NCBI RefSeq assembly: GCF_902196135.1
Contig: NZ_CABIKE010000004.1
Span: 48,020-112,019, forward strand
DNA from: Helicobacter suis
Lineage (GTDB): Bacteria > Campylobacterota > Campylobacteria > Campylobacterales > Helicobacteraceae
Direction of reading: 5' to 3'
DNA: 64,000 nt
Shown: in pieces, positions 1 to 9,152 of the stretch
How positions within the stretch are numbered: position 1 is the first letter of the stretch
Layout of the letters: each line of letters opens with the position of its first letter
The notes under the pieces: generated by a model
Databases searched by the model: none
Seen by the model: the letters and a program-made list of their open reading frames with translations, nothing else
Told to the model about the DNA's origin: nothing
Position numbers and translations under genes: made by a program

Positions 1-178
1 AAGCCAACTGGGTAAATACAAGACTCTTTTACAGGTTTGTGCTATTTTCTTTTTACTCGCTGATATTCACATACACGGGGTGGTGGTGGGCTATTTTTTA
101 GTCGCTCTTGCTGTCTTTGCAACCCTTTATTCGGGAGCAGACTATGTCTTTAAATATTACCAATTAGTGCGCAATTAG
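1..178 (+). CDS. pgsA: CDP-diacylglycerol--glycerol-3-phosphate phosphatidyltransferase, 3' end
   Basis: This is the last 58 codons of a gene that begins before the window (codons start at base 2, stop TAG at 176-178). The tail has two hydrophobic stretches separated by an IHIHG turn and ends in YYQLVRN, which matches my memory of the C-terminus of Helicobacter PgsA, an inner-membrane enzyme of phosphatidylglycerol synthesis. The catalytic CDP-alcohol phosphotransferase motif lies outside the window, so the call rests on the membrane tail alone. The stop codon overlaps the GTG start of the next gene by one base, which indicates one transcript. Confidence 0.7.
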   Translation, partial: SQLGKYKTLLQVCAIFFLLADIHIHGVVVGYFLVALAVFATLYSGADYVFKYYQLVRN

Positions 179-1191
179 TGGGGATTTTACTAGCCATAGG
201 GGCTTTGGCATTTTTAATTATCTTCCATGAATTTGGGCATTTTTGTATGGCGCGTCTTTGCAAGGTAAAAGTAGAGGTCTTTTCTCTAGGCTTTGGCCCT
301 AAACTTTTTACTAAGCAATACAAAAACACCAAATACTGCCTCTGTCTTATTTTGCTAGGGGGGTATGTGGCGCTTAAACAGGAGGGAGAGGAGGGCTATT
401 TAGCTAAAACCCCCGTTCAAAAAAGCTTGATTTTACTAGGTGGCCCCCTTTTTAATCTCTTATTAGCTGGATTAATTTATTTGGCTTTATTTCTAACTCC
501 AAGCCCCCATCTTGCCCCTATTATAGGATCTGTTTTACCCAATATGCCCGCTAAGCAAGCCGGTCTCCAGCCCAAAGATCAAATTCTTTCTATCAATCAT
601 AAATCCATAAGAGACTGGCAGGATTTACAAAGCGCGATCCAGCAAAAAGGGTCTTTATTACTAGAAATCAAACGGCAAAACCAAATTTTATATTTACACG
701 CCCTCCCAAAAGAACAAAAGAGTTTTAACGCCTTTAAAGAACAAATTTTAATTAAAATGTTAGGCATCACGCCCTCTAGACAAATTGTTCTAATCTCCTA
801 CCCTCCCTTAGAAGCTCTGAGCCGTGCTTATAAACAAGTACAAGAGATGATAATCCTCACGCTTAAGGGATTAGAAAAATTATTAATAGGGGCTTTACCC
901 CTTTCAGAAGTTAATTCGGTTGTAGGGATTGTAGATTTTTTAGCCACACAAAGCCAGCTACAAACTTGGGCTTTAAGTGTGGCTTTTGTCTCTATTAATT
1001 TAGGCTTACTTAATCTCTTCCCTATCCCGCTTTTAGACGGCGGACAACTCTTTTTACTCTGGCTAGAAACTTTAATCCAACGCAAAATTAGTCCGCAGAC
1101 AATGCAGATTCTTAACGCGCTAGGCCTTGCTTTTTTACTCTCTCTTATGGGGCTTGGATTATTTAACGATTTTACGCGTCCCAAGTTTTAA
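178..1191 (+). CDS. rseP: RseP-type site-2 zinc metalloprotease
   Basis: Intramembrane zinc protease of the S2P/M50 family, which cleaves membrane-bound anti-sigma factors or cleared signal peptides. Visible features: the zinc-binding HEFGH at residues 17-21 inside the first membrane segment, a central PDZ region (roughly 110-190) and LDGG near 286-289, whose Asp287 is the third zinc ligand of the family. The 337-residue length with a single PDZ domain fits the shorter epsilonproteobacterial versions rather than the two-PDZ E. coli RseP. The start is a GTG at 178 that overlaps the pgsA stop by one base, so translation is probably coupled. The 3' end overlaps the convergent Maf gene by 20 bp. 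The natural substrate is unknown from sequence. Confidence 0.9.
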   Translation: MGILLAIGALAFLIIFHEFGHFCMARLCKVKVEVFSLGFGPKLFTKQYKNTKYCLCLILLGGYVALKQEGEEGYLAKTPVQKSLILLGGPLFNLLLAGLIYLALFLTPSPHLAPIIGSVLPNMPAKQAGLQPKDQILSINHKSIRDWQDLQSAIQQKGSLLLEIKRQNQILYLHALPKEQKSFNAFKEQILIKMLGITPSRQIVLISYPPLEALSRAYKQVQEMIILTLKGLEKLLIGALPLSEVNSVVGIVDFLATQSQLQTWALSVAFVSINLGLLNLFPIPLLDGGQLFLLWLETLIQRKISPQTMQILNALGLAFLLSLMGLGLFNDFTRPKF

Positions 1192-3070
1192 GCGCCTGCT
1201 CTACGACCTCCATGACGCAGGTAATGCCCCCTGCTAAACTAAAAAGCCAGTATTTATGCGCATAAATCCAATCTAGTTGTTTAGCCTGTAAACTCTCTTT
1301 ATCTAAAGCGGGTTTAGCCACGATTTTAGCGATGTCTAATTCTTGGTGGAAAATATAAGATTGGATCGCATCATTAAAACAATGGCTAAATCTAGGGTCT
1401 TCAAAAATATCTTTTAAATCATTGATTTTTTGGCTTAGCTCTTCTAAATGCTCTTTTTGTAACTGATCTAATTGCCCCCTAGCATGCAAACTTTCTACTT
1501 CCTCTAAAAACGCAGCCACCTCCAAAAAAAGCCCCTCAATCTTTTCCTTACACTCTTTGGTGTAGGCGATAAGATTAAAGCAGGTTTGTTTGGCTTTTTG
1601 TAAATTGTAGTGATATTGTTCTTTTGTAGGGTAGGGTAAAAGAAGGGGGGGTTTAGGGGTGAGAGATTTAAGATCGGCCTTGATTTTTGCAACACTTTCT
1701 AAAAAACTTAGCTCTTTTGTGCCGTGTATGCGCGCCCCTCCCTCTGTGGCGTTGATCACTTCTAAATTATAAGGCGTGTGGAAGATATCCTTTTCAAAGA
1801 AATCTAAAAAGAGTTTCCAAATTTTGGTGGTTTCTACTTCCCCTTTTCCTCCATAGCCTTCTATAAAAATTTTATCCTCTATTTTAGGTTTGATCTCTGT
1901 ATTACCATAGAGCGCTCCACTGGCATGGCTATGCCCGCTTTTAGAAAAACTTAAATCCTGTCCAATAAAAATACAGCGCGTAAATCGCGCATGTACCACC
2001 AACTCATAAGCCATATTGGCCGCACTCATTCCAATGCCAAGATAGCCATAATCATGCAAACCAAATAAGCTAGTATAACCAAAAGGGCGTAGGCTAAATT
2101 GTTTAACCCCTTTTGTAATGGCTTGGGGCAATATGGGGTGTACAACAGAGGTGAGTACAAAAATCACGCCTTCTTGGGCTTCTTTGGGGGTGTCTGTGTA
2201 AAATTTTGCTGTAGCTTCTACGCGCTCTAAAGAAAAAACAAGATCGGGCTTAATGCCATAAGCGTTTAGAATGGGAAAAGAGGCATCTATACAAAAAAGA
2301 GTAGCATAGGGGGCTATTTCTTTTAAAAGGGGGAGTTGTTTATTTAAACTAGGGCCTGTAGAGATAATAATAGCGGTGTTATGTGTAAGATTGCGCTCTT
2401 GCAGAGCAGCAACTAGACTTAGTAAGGTTGGGCTTTTAAGTACTAAGGGGAGATTTTGCACATGGTTTTTAATCCCGATAATGGCATCTCTGGCATCATT
2501 GCCCACACTTAAAACCGCATTTTCTAAGGCTTTAATTAAATCTTGGTTAATGCGCTCAATTTCTGTAAAGTAGCGCTCATAGTAAGCATTAAATACAATT
2601 AATTCGTAAAGTTTGGTATAAATACGCGCCTTTTTATCCATGTTAAAAAGCGAGGCAAGCATTTGATAAGAACAAGCTTGGCTATGCAAAAAAATAATGC
2701 GATCGTTTTGCATTTCTTGACTAAAATCAAGTAGGTTAAAAATGATAAAAAGAATTTCAATTTCAGGCTCAATCACTACAATACGGCTAATAGAATCTAA
2801 ACCTAAAAGCAGGCGATACAGCATTCCATTACCCGCCCCATAAAAATAAAGATAGGGAATGGGGCTTATGCGTTTGAATTTTTCTAAGTTTTCCTCTAGG
2901 GGTTTGTGGGTAAACAGGGGAGTGTTAGTGCGGATATCTAAAATATTAAAGTCCTCTTTTTGCATGAAGACTTCGTATTTGAAATTAGCCTTAATCTGTA
3001 AAAGATCTGAGGCTAAAAGGGGGTCTTTATGTTTTAAAACCTCTAAATTTTGCTCATAAATAGATGCCAT
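1172..3070 (-). CDS. Maf-type motility accessory factor (DUF115 flagellin glycosyltransferase)
   Basis: A 632-residue protein of the motility-associated factor family, orthologous in position to H. pylori HP0114. It carries the DUF115/MptE-like core, recognisable by the IIISTGPSLNK segment near residues 235-243 and the FIGQDLSFSKSGHSHASGA segment further on. Maf proteins are thought to transfer nonulosonic acids (pseudaminic acid in Helicobacter) onto flagellin in the cytoplasm before export. It starts 13 bp after flaB on the same strand, so it is probably transcribed with flaB from the sigma-54 promoter, coupling flagellin synthesis to its modification. No truncation is seen. Substrate assignment is from the family and the neighbourhood. 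Confidence 0.85.
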   Translation of the reverse strand: MASIYEQNLEVLKHKDPLLASDLLQIKANFKYEVFMQKEDFNILDIRTNTPLFTHKPLEENLEKFKRISPIPYLYFYGAGNGMLYRLLLGLDSISRIVVIEPEIEILFIIFNLLDFSQEMQNDRIIFLHSQACSYQMLASLFNMDKKARIYTKLYELIVFNAYYERYFTEIERINQDLIKALENAVLSVGNDARDAIIGIKNHVQNLPLVLKSPTLLSLVAALQERNLTHNTAIIISTGPSLNKQLPLLKEIAPYATLFCIDASFPILNAYGIKPDLVFSLERVEATAKFYTDTPKEAQEGVIFVLTSVVHPILPQAITKGVKQFSLRPFGYTSLFGLHDYGYLGIGMSAANMAYELVVHARFTRCIFIGQDLSFSKSGHSHASGALYGNTEIKPKIEDKIFIEGYGGKGEVETTKIWKLFLDFFEKDIFHTPYNLEVINATEGGARIHGTKELSFLESVAKIKADLKSLTPKPPLLLPYPTKEQYHYNLQKAKQTCFNLIAYTKECKEKIEGLFLEVAAFLEEVESLHARGQLDQLQKEHLEELSQKINDLKDIFEDPRFSHCFNDAIQSYIFHQELDIAKIVAKPALDKESLQAKQLDWIYAHKYWLFSLAGGITCVMEVVEQALKTWDA

Positions 3071-3083
3071 GCCCCCTTAAAAC

Positions 3084-4628
3084 CTACTGCAAGAGTCGTA
3101 ACACATTTTGTTGTACCGCATTGGCTTGTGCCATAGCAAAGCTCCCACTTTGGGCTAAAATGTTGTATTTAGAGAAGGTTGCACTTTCTTCTGCAAAGTC
3201 TACATCTCTAATTTGTGATTCGGCTGCCTTGACATTGACCTGAGTTACAGAGATGTTATTAATCGTAGTAACTAACTCCATTTGCACCGAACCTAAATCT
3301 GATCGGATTTTATCTAGTTGTGTGCGCGCACTCTCAGCCATATCCATAACCACCATCGCCCCGCGCAAACTTGTAACCCCCGCGCCAATGCCCTTAAAAT
3401 TAAGATGAGCCTGCGCGGCATTGGCATTTCCCCCGCTAGCACTAGCCACATTGGCATCAAAAACCCCGCGAATAGCCCGTAGATTGACTGAATACTCCGC
3501 TATGCCTTGTGCTGAGTGTAGCCCAATATGGCTATAGTTAATGCCACTAATAACGATGTCTCGAGCATCTTGCTTGACTAAAGTCAAACGGCCAATAATA
3601 GCATGGGCATTTCCCGAAATCCCTACAAAATTCCCGCCCCCAAAAACTTTCCCGGAGGCACTAATTGCATGCACAGAAATAGCCCGCCCGTCAGTAGATT
3701 TTAAATTAATACGGCCTGATATATCTATATAGGCCTCTACCCCTGTGCGCTCTTTAACCGAATTGATCGCATTGATAAGCCGCCCATCGCGATCGTTGCG
3801 TTTAACATCATTGATATTACCTATCATCACCCCATTAATAGTAAGCCCTTTAACCGTGCCTGATTGTACCGGTTTTCCGCCCGTTCCTATTACCGTAGCT
3901 GTAGCGCGTACCCCTAGGGTGTTAGAATTTTTATTAATAACCTCTACTAAAGCCCCAAGACCCGTACCCGCACTGGTAGAAATCTTGACTGATTCAAGCT
4001 TAAAATCATTGACAGCATTAGCTTGTCTAAAATTTAAAGTTACCTCTTGCAAATTTTTTGCCCCAGCACTAACCTCCATGCCGCCCCTATCTATCGCTGA
4101 GGTCTCAAAGCGCACATGCCCTATTTTATCCGATCCAGTAGGGCCAATAGAGGCCTTAATCGTTGTATTAGAATAAGCCCCGATCTGAAACTCTTTATTA
4201 GAGAAACTGCCTGCCAAAAGCTGCTGGCCATTAAAACTAGTGGTGTCAGCGATATTATCTAGTTCCTCTAAAAGCCGTAAAATATCACTCTGCAACGCTT
4301 TTCTAGTCTCAGCTGTTTGGCCATCTTGGGCGGCTTGGACGGCTTTTGTTTTAACCGTATCCAAAATTTTAATCTGCTCATCCATTGCCTTATCTGCTGT
4401 TTGGACTATCCCAATGGCATCGTTGGCGTTTTTAATGGCCTGCCCTAAGCTTGCGCTTTGGCTACGCAAACTATCCGCAATGGCCATTCCTGAAGCGTCA
4501 TCTGCTGCCTTGTTAATGCGCAAACCCGAGCTTAATTTTTCTAAAGAGCTAGCAAGGTCTCTATTGTTGCGTACGCCTATAGTGTGGGCGTTTAAAGCCG
4601 CGACATTGGTGTTGATTCGAAAACTCAT
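3084..4628 (-). CDS. flaB: Flagellin B
   Basis: Minor flagellin of the Helicobacter filament, 514 residues, the usual length. The N-terminal D0/D1 region begins [15 protein letters not shown] and runs through the [19 protein letters not shown] signature; the C-terminal D1/D0 region (about 420-514) ends in [12 protein letters not shown]. The central surface-exposed part is rich in G, S and T and is the likely site of O-glycosylation. FlaB sits in the hook-proximal part of the filament in H. pylori. The gene has its own sigma-54 promoter upstream, is followed by the Maf gene, and is divergent from topA, exactly the H. pylori HP0114-HP0116 arrangement. Confidence 0.97.
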   Translation of the reverse strand: MSFRINTNVAALNAHTIGVRNNRDLASSLEKLSSGLRINKAADDASGMAIADSLRSQSASLGQAIKNANDAIGIVQTADKAMDEQIKILDTVKTKAVQAAQDGQTAETRKALQSDILRLLEELDNIADTTSFNGQQLLAGSFSNKEFQIGAYSNTTIKASIGPTGSDKIGHVRFETSAIDRGGMEVSAGAKNLQEVTLNFRQANAVNDFKLESVKISTSAGTGLGALVEVINKNSNTLGVRATATVIGTGGKPVQSGTVKGLTINGVMIGNINDVKRNDRDGRLINAINSVKERTGVEAYIDISGRINLKSTDGRAISVHAISASGKVFGGGNFVGISGNAHAIIGRLTLVKQDARDIVISGINYSHIGLHSAQGIAEYSVNLRAIRGVFDANVASASGGNANAAQAHLNFKGIGAGVTSLRGAMVVMDMAESARTQLDKIRSDLGSVQMELVTTINNISVTQVNVKAAESQIRDVDFAEESATFSKYNILAQSGSFAMAQANAVQQNVLRLLQ

Positions 4629-4663
4629 CTTTGCATCCTTTGCTAATTATGATACGCACACCA

Positions 4664-4679
4664 AGCAAGGGCTGTTCCA
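4664..4679 (-). promoter_or_regulatory. Sigma-54 (RpoN) promoter of flaB
   Basis: On the minus strand TGGAACAGCCCTTGCT matches the -24/-12 RpoN consensus (TGGCAC-N5-TTGCW) at all key positions, including GG and GC ten bases apart. It lies 36 bp upstream of the flaB start, which gives a short leader containing AAAGGA. In H. pylori flaB is a class 2 RpoN/FlgR-dependent gene, so the same control is expected here. Confidence 0.92.
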
Positions 4680-4713
4680 CAACTTGTTAACTGCAATGTC
4701 TTTTAAAATAGTT

Positions 4714-4719
4714 TATAAT
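4714..4719 (+). promoter_or_regulatory. -10 element of the topA promoter
   Basis: TATAAT, 33 bp upstream of the topA ATG, in the context GTTTATAATGCCGCCC. A nearly identical context (TTATAATGCCGCCC) precedes mnmA. No good -35 is visible, as is normal for sigma-80 promoters of Helicobacter. Confidence 0.65.
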
Positions 4720-4752
4720 GCCGCCCACTACTAAATCAAAAAAAGAGTTTGT

Positions 4753-7047
4753 ATGAGAAGAAAATCTGCTAAAAATCTCATTATCGTAGAATCCCCTACA
4801 AAAGCTAAAACAATCGCGCATTTTCTTGATCCTAATTACCAAGTTATTGCTTCCAAAGGACATGTACGCGATCTAAGCAAATATGCTATGGGGATTTATA
4901 TTGAGGATGAGAAATTTTTTCCTAAATACACGGTGAGTAAAGATCATGAAGAAATTGTGAGCCAAATTTTAGATTTAGCCAAAGATGCTTCACAAATTTA
5001 TATCGCTACAGATGAAGACCGCGAAGGGGAGGCCATTGGTTATCACATTGCCTACCTCATCCAAGAAAAACAAGGGGGCACTAAAAAAACCTCTCATTCT
5101 ACAAAGCAAGAAATCCTAGATTTAGAAACACAGACAAATAACCCAACAAACAACCCCATTTTTGCCCTCCCCCGCATTGTTTTCCACGAAGTTACCAAAT
5201 CAGCTATTTTGCATGCCCTAGCACACCCCAAAACTTTAGACATTGATAAAATTAACGCCCAACTAGCCAGAAGACTTTTAGATCGCATCGTGGGTTTTAG
5301 TCTAAGCTCTTTGTTAGCCCATAAAATTTCACGGGGCATGAGTGCAGGGCGCGTACAAAGCGCAGCCTTAAAAATCATTGTAGATCGCGAAAAAGAGATT
5401 CAGGCCTTTAAACCCCTCACTTATTACAATATTGAAGCTATCTTTGCTCATGGAATTGAAGCAAGTTTAGAAAGCTATCAAGGTGCTAAGATTAAAAAGC
5501 AAAGTTTATTGGATATGCAAGAGGCCTTAGAAATGGTGGCTAATTTAAAGGGGCAGGTTTATCATGTCCAAGAAATTAGCCATAAAAATAAAACCTCTCC
5601 TACCCCGCCCCCCTTTATGACCTCAACCCTGCAACAAAGCGCCTCTACCCATTTAGGTTATAACCCTTCTAAAACTATGGGGATTGCCCAAAAGCTTTAT
5701 GAGGGCGTGGCTACTCCTGATGGAATAAGCGGGGTTATTACTTATATGCGCACCGATAGTTTACACATCGCTAAAGAAGCCCAGCAAGCCGCTAGAGAAT
5801 TTATCCAAAACACCTATGGTAATTCCTATTTGCCACCTACTCCTAAAAATTACACCTCTAAAAATAAAAGCGCCCAAGAAGCCCACGAAGCTATCCGCCC
5901 CACACAATTAACCTTCACCCCCAATATTGCCAAAGATTATCTCAAACCTGAGGAACATAAACTTTACACCCTCATTTACCAACGCTTTTTAGCCTCTCAA
6001 ATGAGTGATGCCATCTTTGAACAACAACAGATTTTAATTGCCTGTACACCGCTAGAGGCTGTGTTTAAAGCCAGTGGGCGTAAACTAATCTTTGATGGTT
6101 ATCATAGAGTTCTTAAAGATAATAGCGAGGATAAACTTCTCCCGCCTTTAAACCTTAAAGAATCCATTGCCTTAGAAAAAATACAAGCCCATGAATACCA
6201 CACAGAACCCCCTGCTAGATATTCTGAAGCCTCTTTGATTAAAACTTTAGAAAGTTTAGGCATTGGTAGACCTAGCACTTATGCCCCCACTATTACTCTT
6301 TTACTAAGCCGCAATTATGTAGAGCTCAAGAAAAAACAACTAACCCCCACTGAAAACGCCTTTGTCGTTGTTGGCATTTTAGAGAAGTATTTTACCAATA
6401 TTGTAGATGCCACCTTTAGCGCTAGTTTAGAGGATAAATTAGATGCCATTGCCGGTAATAAAGCCTCTTGGCAACAAATGCTCATGGATTTTTACATGCC
6501 TTTTATGGAACAAATAGAAATAGGAAAAGCCCAAATTGCCTCCCAGAAAGTCAGTATCCCCACTGGAGAGTTTTGCCCAAAATGTGGTTTGGAATTAGTA
6601 CAAAGAAAAGGTAGATTTGGGGTTTTTGTTGCCTGTAGTGGTTATCCTAAGTGTAAATTTATCCAACTCACCTCTAAAGATTCTGAAAATATAGAACCTT
6701 GTGAAAAATGCGGATCTGCTATGGTGGTTAAAAAAGGGCGTTTTGGGGAATTTCTAGCCTGTAGTAATTACCCCACCTGTAAAAATATCCGCTCACAAAC
6801 CCCTAAAGAGCAGGGCTCTACTTATCCATGCCCACAGTGTCAGGGGCAGGTGGTGCAAAAAAGAAGCAAGAGGGGGGTTTTTTATGGCTGTAATAATTAC
6901 CCGAAATGTACTTTTCTAACCAATTACCAGCCTATAGAAAAACCATGCCCGCAGTGTGGTTCTTTAATGGTTTTAAAAGCTTATAAGAAAAAACCAAGCC
7001 TTCATAACTGCTTAAAATGTGATTTTACAGAGCCAGCAGATGCCTAA
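4753..7047 (+). CDS. topA: DNA topoisomerase I (type IA)
   Basis: Relaxes negative supercoils by single-strand passage. The 764-residue protein has the N-terminal Toprim domain (IVESPTKAKT near residue 10; DEDREGEAIG near 87), the catalytic YMRTDS with Tyr331, and four C-terminal tetracysteine zinc ribbons from about residue 608 (CPKCG, CEKCG, CPQCQ, CPQCG). Length and zinc-ribbon content fit epsilonproteobacterial TopA. It is divergent from flaB and has its own TATAAT box. Its last codons overlap the next gene, a radical SAM protein, in the same order as H. pylori HP0116-HP0117. Confidence 0.97.
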   Translation: MRRKSAKNLIIVESPTKAKTIAHFLDPNYQVIASKGHVRDLSKYAMGIYIEDEKFFPKYTVSKDHEEIVSQILDLAKDASQIYIATDEDREGEAIGYHIAYLIQEKQGGTKKTSHSTKQEILDLETQTNNPTNNPIFALPRIVFHEVTKSAILHALAHPKTLDIDKINAQLARRLLDRIVGFSLSSLLAHKISRGMSAGRVQSAALKIIVDREKEIQAFKPLTYYNIEAIFAHGIEASLESYQGAKIKKQSLLDMQEALEMVANLKGQVYHVQEISHKNKTSPTPPPFMTSTLQQSASTHLGYNPSKTMGIAQKLYEGVATPDGISGVITYMRTDSLHIAKEAQQAAREFIQNTYGNSYLPPTPKNYTSKNKSAQEAHEAIRPTQLTFTPNIAKDYLKPEEHKLYTLIYQRFLASQMSDAIFEQQQILIACTPLEAVFKASGRKLIFDGYHRVLKDNSEDKLLPPLNLKESIALEKIQAHEYHTEPPARYSEASLIKTLESLGIGRPSTYAPTITLLLSRNYVELKKKQLTPTENAFVVVGILEKYFTNIVDATFSASLEDKLDAIAGNKASWQQMLMDFYMPFMEQIEIGKAQIASQKVSIPTGEFCPKCGLELVQRKGRFGVFVACSGYPKCKFIQLTSKDSENIEPCEKCGSAMVVKKGRFGEFLACSNYPTCKNIRSQTPKEQGSTYPCPQCQGQVVQKRSKRGVFYGCNNYPKCTFLTNYQPIEKPCPQCGSLMVLKAYKKKPSLHNCLKCDFTEPADA

Positions 7048-7951
7048 TTTAGTTTTTGGCCCTATTAAATCGCGCCGTTTTGGCTGGTCCTTAGGGATTG
7101 ATGTTTCAGGAGAGGCTAAGCAGTGTAATTTTGATTGTCTTTACTGCGAACTCACGCCTAATAAACCCATGCAGACTATGCACTCAGTCTTACCCCCAGA
7201 GGTTTTAATTTCTAAGATCAAACAAGCTTTAACCTATAAATATGATCATTTAGATGTACTCACCACAACAGCTAATGGCGAACCCACTCTTTATCCTCAT
7301 TTAGAAGAACTCATCACCGCAATAAAGCCCTTTATTCCTCGCGGTGTACAATCTTTAATCTTAAGCAATGGCGCGCGTCTTGGCAATAAAGAAGTACAAA
7401 AGGCGCTTTTGCACTATGACATCGTTAAATTTTCTTTAGATGCCATTTGGCCACAAGTTTTTAACAAAATAGATCGCCCGCATAAAAATCTATCTTTAGA
7501 ATCTATTTTAGAAGGTATTTTAGATTTTGCTAGCCAGTATCAAGGCTTTTTAGTTGCAGAGGTGCTATTAGTAGCAGGGGTTAACGATCAAGAGGCACAT
7601 ATTCAAGATTTAGCCACCTTTTTACAAAAAGTCCCTAACCTCGCCCGTGTGGATTTAAGCAGTATCGATCGCCCTCCAGCTTATAAAGTCCAGCCCCTAA
7701 CCCCTGATCACCTACTCAAATTAGCCACTTGTTTTAAAAGATTGCCCATTAGCTTACCTAGCCGCATTCCTTTTAAAACAACAAAATTACAAACCACCCC
7801 AAAAGCTTTTTTAGATTTACTCAAATACCGCCCCCTAAGTGTAGATGAGGCACATTATTATCTTTTACCAGTAGAGTTAAAAACTCTCTATGAACAAGGG
7901 GCAATTGTGGTTAAAAAAGTCGGGTGCGTGGATTTTTACCATTTGCCTTAG
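7040..7951 (+). CDS. Radical SAM protein (COG0731-type Fe-S oxidoreductase)
   Basis: A 303-residue radical SAM enzyme, positional orthologue of H. pylori HP0117. The iron-sulphur cluster motif is CNFDCLYC, Cys29, Cys33 and Cys36 (CX3CX2C), and is followed by a TANGEPTLYP segment typical of the SAM-binding region of the group. The ATG at 7040 is chosen because it gives the N-terminus MPNLVFGPIKSRRFG seen in the family; a GTG at 7019 would add seven residues of no apparent meaning. It overlaps the topA stop by 8 bp. COG0731 members resemble wybutosine enzymes, but the substrate in epsilonproteobacteria is not known to me. Confidence 0.85.
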   Translation: MPNLVFGPIKSRRFGWSLGIDVSGEAKQCNFDCLYCELTPNKPMQTMHSVLPPEVLISKIKQALTYKYDHLDVLTTTANGEPTLYPHLEELITAIKPFIPRGVQSLILSNGARLGNKEVQKALLHYDIVKFSLDAIWPQVFNKIDRPHKNLSLESILEGILDFASQYQGFLVAEVLLVAGVNDQEAHIQDLATFLQKVPNLARVDLSSIDRPPAYKVQPLTPDHLLKLATCFKRLPISLPSRIPFKTTKLQTTPKAFLDLLKYRPLSVDEAHYYLLPVELKTLYEQGAIVVKKVGCVDFYHLP

Positions 7952-7966
7952 ATCTCTTTAGTGTGC

Positions 7967-7972
7967 TATAAT
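7967..7972 (+). promoter_or_regulatory. -10 element upstream of napB
   Basis: TATAAT in the context TGTGCTATAATTTTGG, 34 bp before the napB ATG; AGGAGG just before the ATG is a strong ribosome binding site. Confidence 0.6.
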
Positions 7973-8006
7973 TTTGGCGTTAAAAGCTCAATATTAGGAG
8001 GAAAAC

Positions 8007-8573
8007 ATGAAATTACGCGCCTTATGTTTAGCTGTTGTACTTACAGGTGGGCTTTATGCTAGTCCAAGCCATGAAAAAGATATATCCTTATTAAGCGATA
8101 CACAAATTGGTTTGCGCAAAGCCCCTTTAGAGGATGAAAAAGACTTGCACTTACATGACTATAATTTCCATAAAAATCCTCCCGGAGAAAGCCAACGATT
8201 CGAACGGGCTTATGAAAATGCCCCACCCATGATCCCCCATGACACCACCGGGTTACTCCCCATTACAAAAGATAATAACCAATGTTTGGGTTGTCATATG
8301 CCAGCTGTGGCTAAAACCGTGGGGGCAACACCTGTACCCCAATCGCATTTTTTTGATTTTAGGCATAACCGCCCCACTAGAAAGGGTAATGTGAGCGATG
8401 CGCGTTTTAACTGCACTCTTTGCCATGCTCCCCAAGCCAACGCCCAGCCTCTTGTAAAAAATAATTTCAAACCAGTTTTTACCAATAAGTCTTTAGAGTA
8501 TCGCTCCGATTTTATGAATGTGGTCAATGTCGGGGTTAAAGATTATAGCAAGCACCCCAGCCACAGACGATGA
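8007..8573 (+). CDS. napB: Periplasmic nitrate reductase cytochrome c subunit NapB
   Basis: Dihaem cytochrome that passes electrons from the quinol-oxidising side to the NapA nitrate reductase in the periplasm. The 188-residue protein has a Sec signal peptide ending near LYA (residue 18) and two CXXCH haem sites, CLGCH (Cys93, Cys96, His97) and CTLCH (Cys136, Cys139, His140), with additional histidines as distal ligands. H. pylori has no nap genes, whereas several other Helicobacter do. No napA, napG, napH, napF or napD is in this window, so the rest of the system must be elsewhere or lost. The 3' end overlaps the next gene by 4 bp (ATGA). Confidence 0.93.
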   Translation: MKLRALCLAVVLTGGLYASPSHEKDISLLSDTQIGLRKAPLEDEKDLHLHDYNFHKNPPGESQRFERAYENAPPMIPHDTTGLLPITKDNNQCLGCHMPAVAKTVGATPVPQSHFFDFRHNRPTRKGNVSDARFNCTLCHAPQANAQPLVKNNFKPVFTNKSLEYRSDFMNVVNVGVKDYSKHPSHRR

Positions 8574-8992
8574 ATTTGAAAACTTTCCAGTGCTTAGGCG
8601 TGGCTGTATTTTTTGGGGGGTGCTGGGTGGGCGATCCTAAAGATGTTAACCCTAAACTCCCCGATGTAGATACTCTTAATGAGTGCAACGAGATGAAAAA
8701 TGAGTGTGTGGGCAATAAAGATGGGGATATTCCTGTAGCACTTAAGCCTAAAAAATATGGGTCTTTCCATGATATTTTTTTAGCCGGTATCAAACTTGCC
8801 CACGGGGGTAAATTTGCTCTCTCGGCTCTACCTCCAACAGGAGCGGGTTATATTCCTTATAATCCCATGATGATGCGTCCGATGATAAGTCCTATGGGAA
8901 TGTATCCAATGGGCTATCCTATGGGAATGTATCCTTATGGCATGTATCCGATGATGGGAGGCATGCCCATGATGTATGGGCCTTGGTGGTGA
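8570..8992 (+). CDS. Methionine-rich putative lipoprotein downstream of napB
   Basis: A 140-residue protein that I do not recognise. The N-terminus has a hydrophobic stretch ending in FFGGC, an imperfect lipobox, so it is probably a lipoprotein or at least exported. The last 45 residues are almost only M, P, G and Y, with repeated MGMYPMGYP-like units that end in GPWW. Methionine-rich periplasmic tails can bind copper(I), but there is no further evidence for that. The ATG overlaps the napB stop (ATGA), so it is translationally coupled to napB and may assist the Nap system or metal supply; that link is inference. Confidence 0.7.
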   Translation: MNLKTFQCLGVAVFFGGCWVGDPKDVNPKLPDVDTLNECNEMKNECVGNKDGDIPVALKPKKYGSFHDIFLAGIKLAHGGKFALSALPPTGAGYIPYNPMMMRPMISPMGMYPMGYPMGMYPYGMYPMMGGMPMMYGPWW

Positions 8993-8995
8993 TTA

Positions 8996-9095
8996 ATGGA
9001 CATACTCCCCGTAGCTAAAGCTAGAGGTTGATGGGATCATCTTGCCTGCTAAGCGATCACACAGCCTCTACTCCAAGAGTGAGCCCTTACTCTGG
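8996..9095 (-). mobile_element. Possible right-end remnant of an IS200/IS605-family element
   Basis: Read on the minus strand, the stretch contains a hairpin CTCTAGCTTTAGCTACGGGG followed by AGTATGTCC. This resembles the right-end stem-loop of Helicobacter IS605-type elements as I remember it, where the tnpB 3' end and its guide-like RNA lie. No transposase reading frame remains; the preceding 70 bases on that strand do not code. It is placed between the napB operon and the accD cluster, a point where synteny with H. pylori breaks. Identification is from memory and tentative. Confidence 0.4.
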
Positions 9096-9152
9096 CGATT
9101 ATAACAAAACCTTTAGCATGCGCCTTAATCCGTTTGCTGAAGCTTGCTGGTT

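Noticed and set aside
3745..4734. Long plus-strand frames opposite flaB
   Set aside because: Shadows of the flaB coding sequence without ribosome binding sites or recognisable protein features.
9001..9152. A small gene between the Met-rich lipoprotein and the HP0948-like gene
   Set aside because: Stops occur in all frames on both strands and no start with a ribosome binding site is present.
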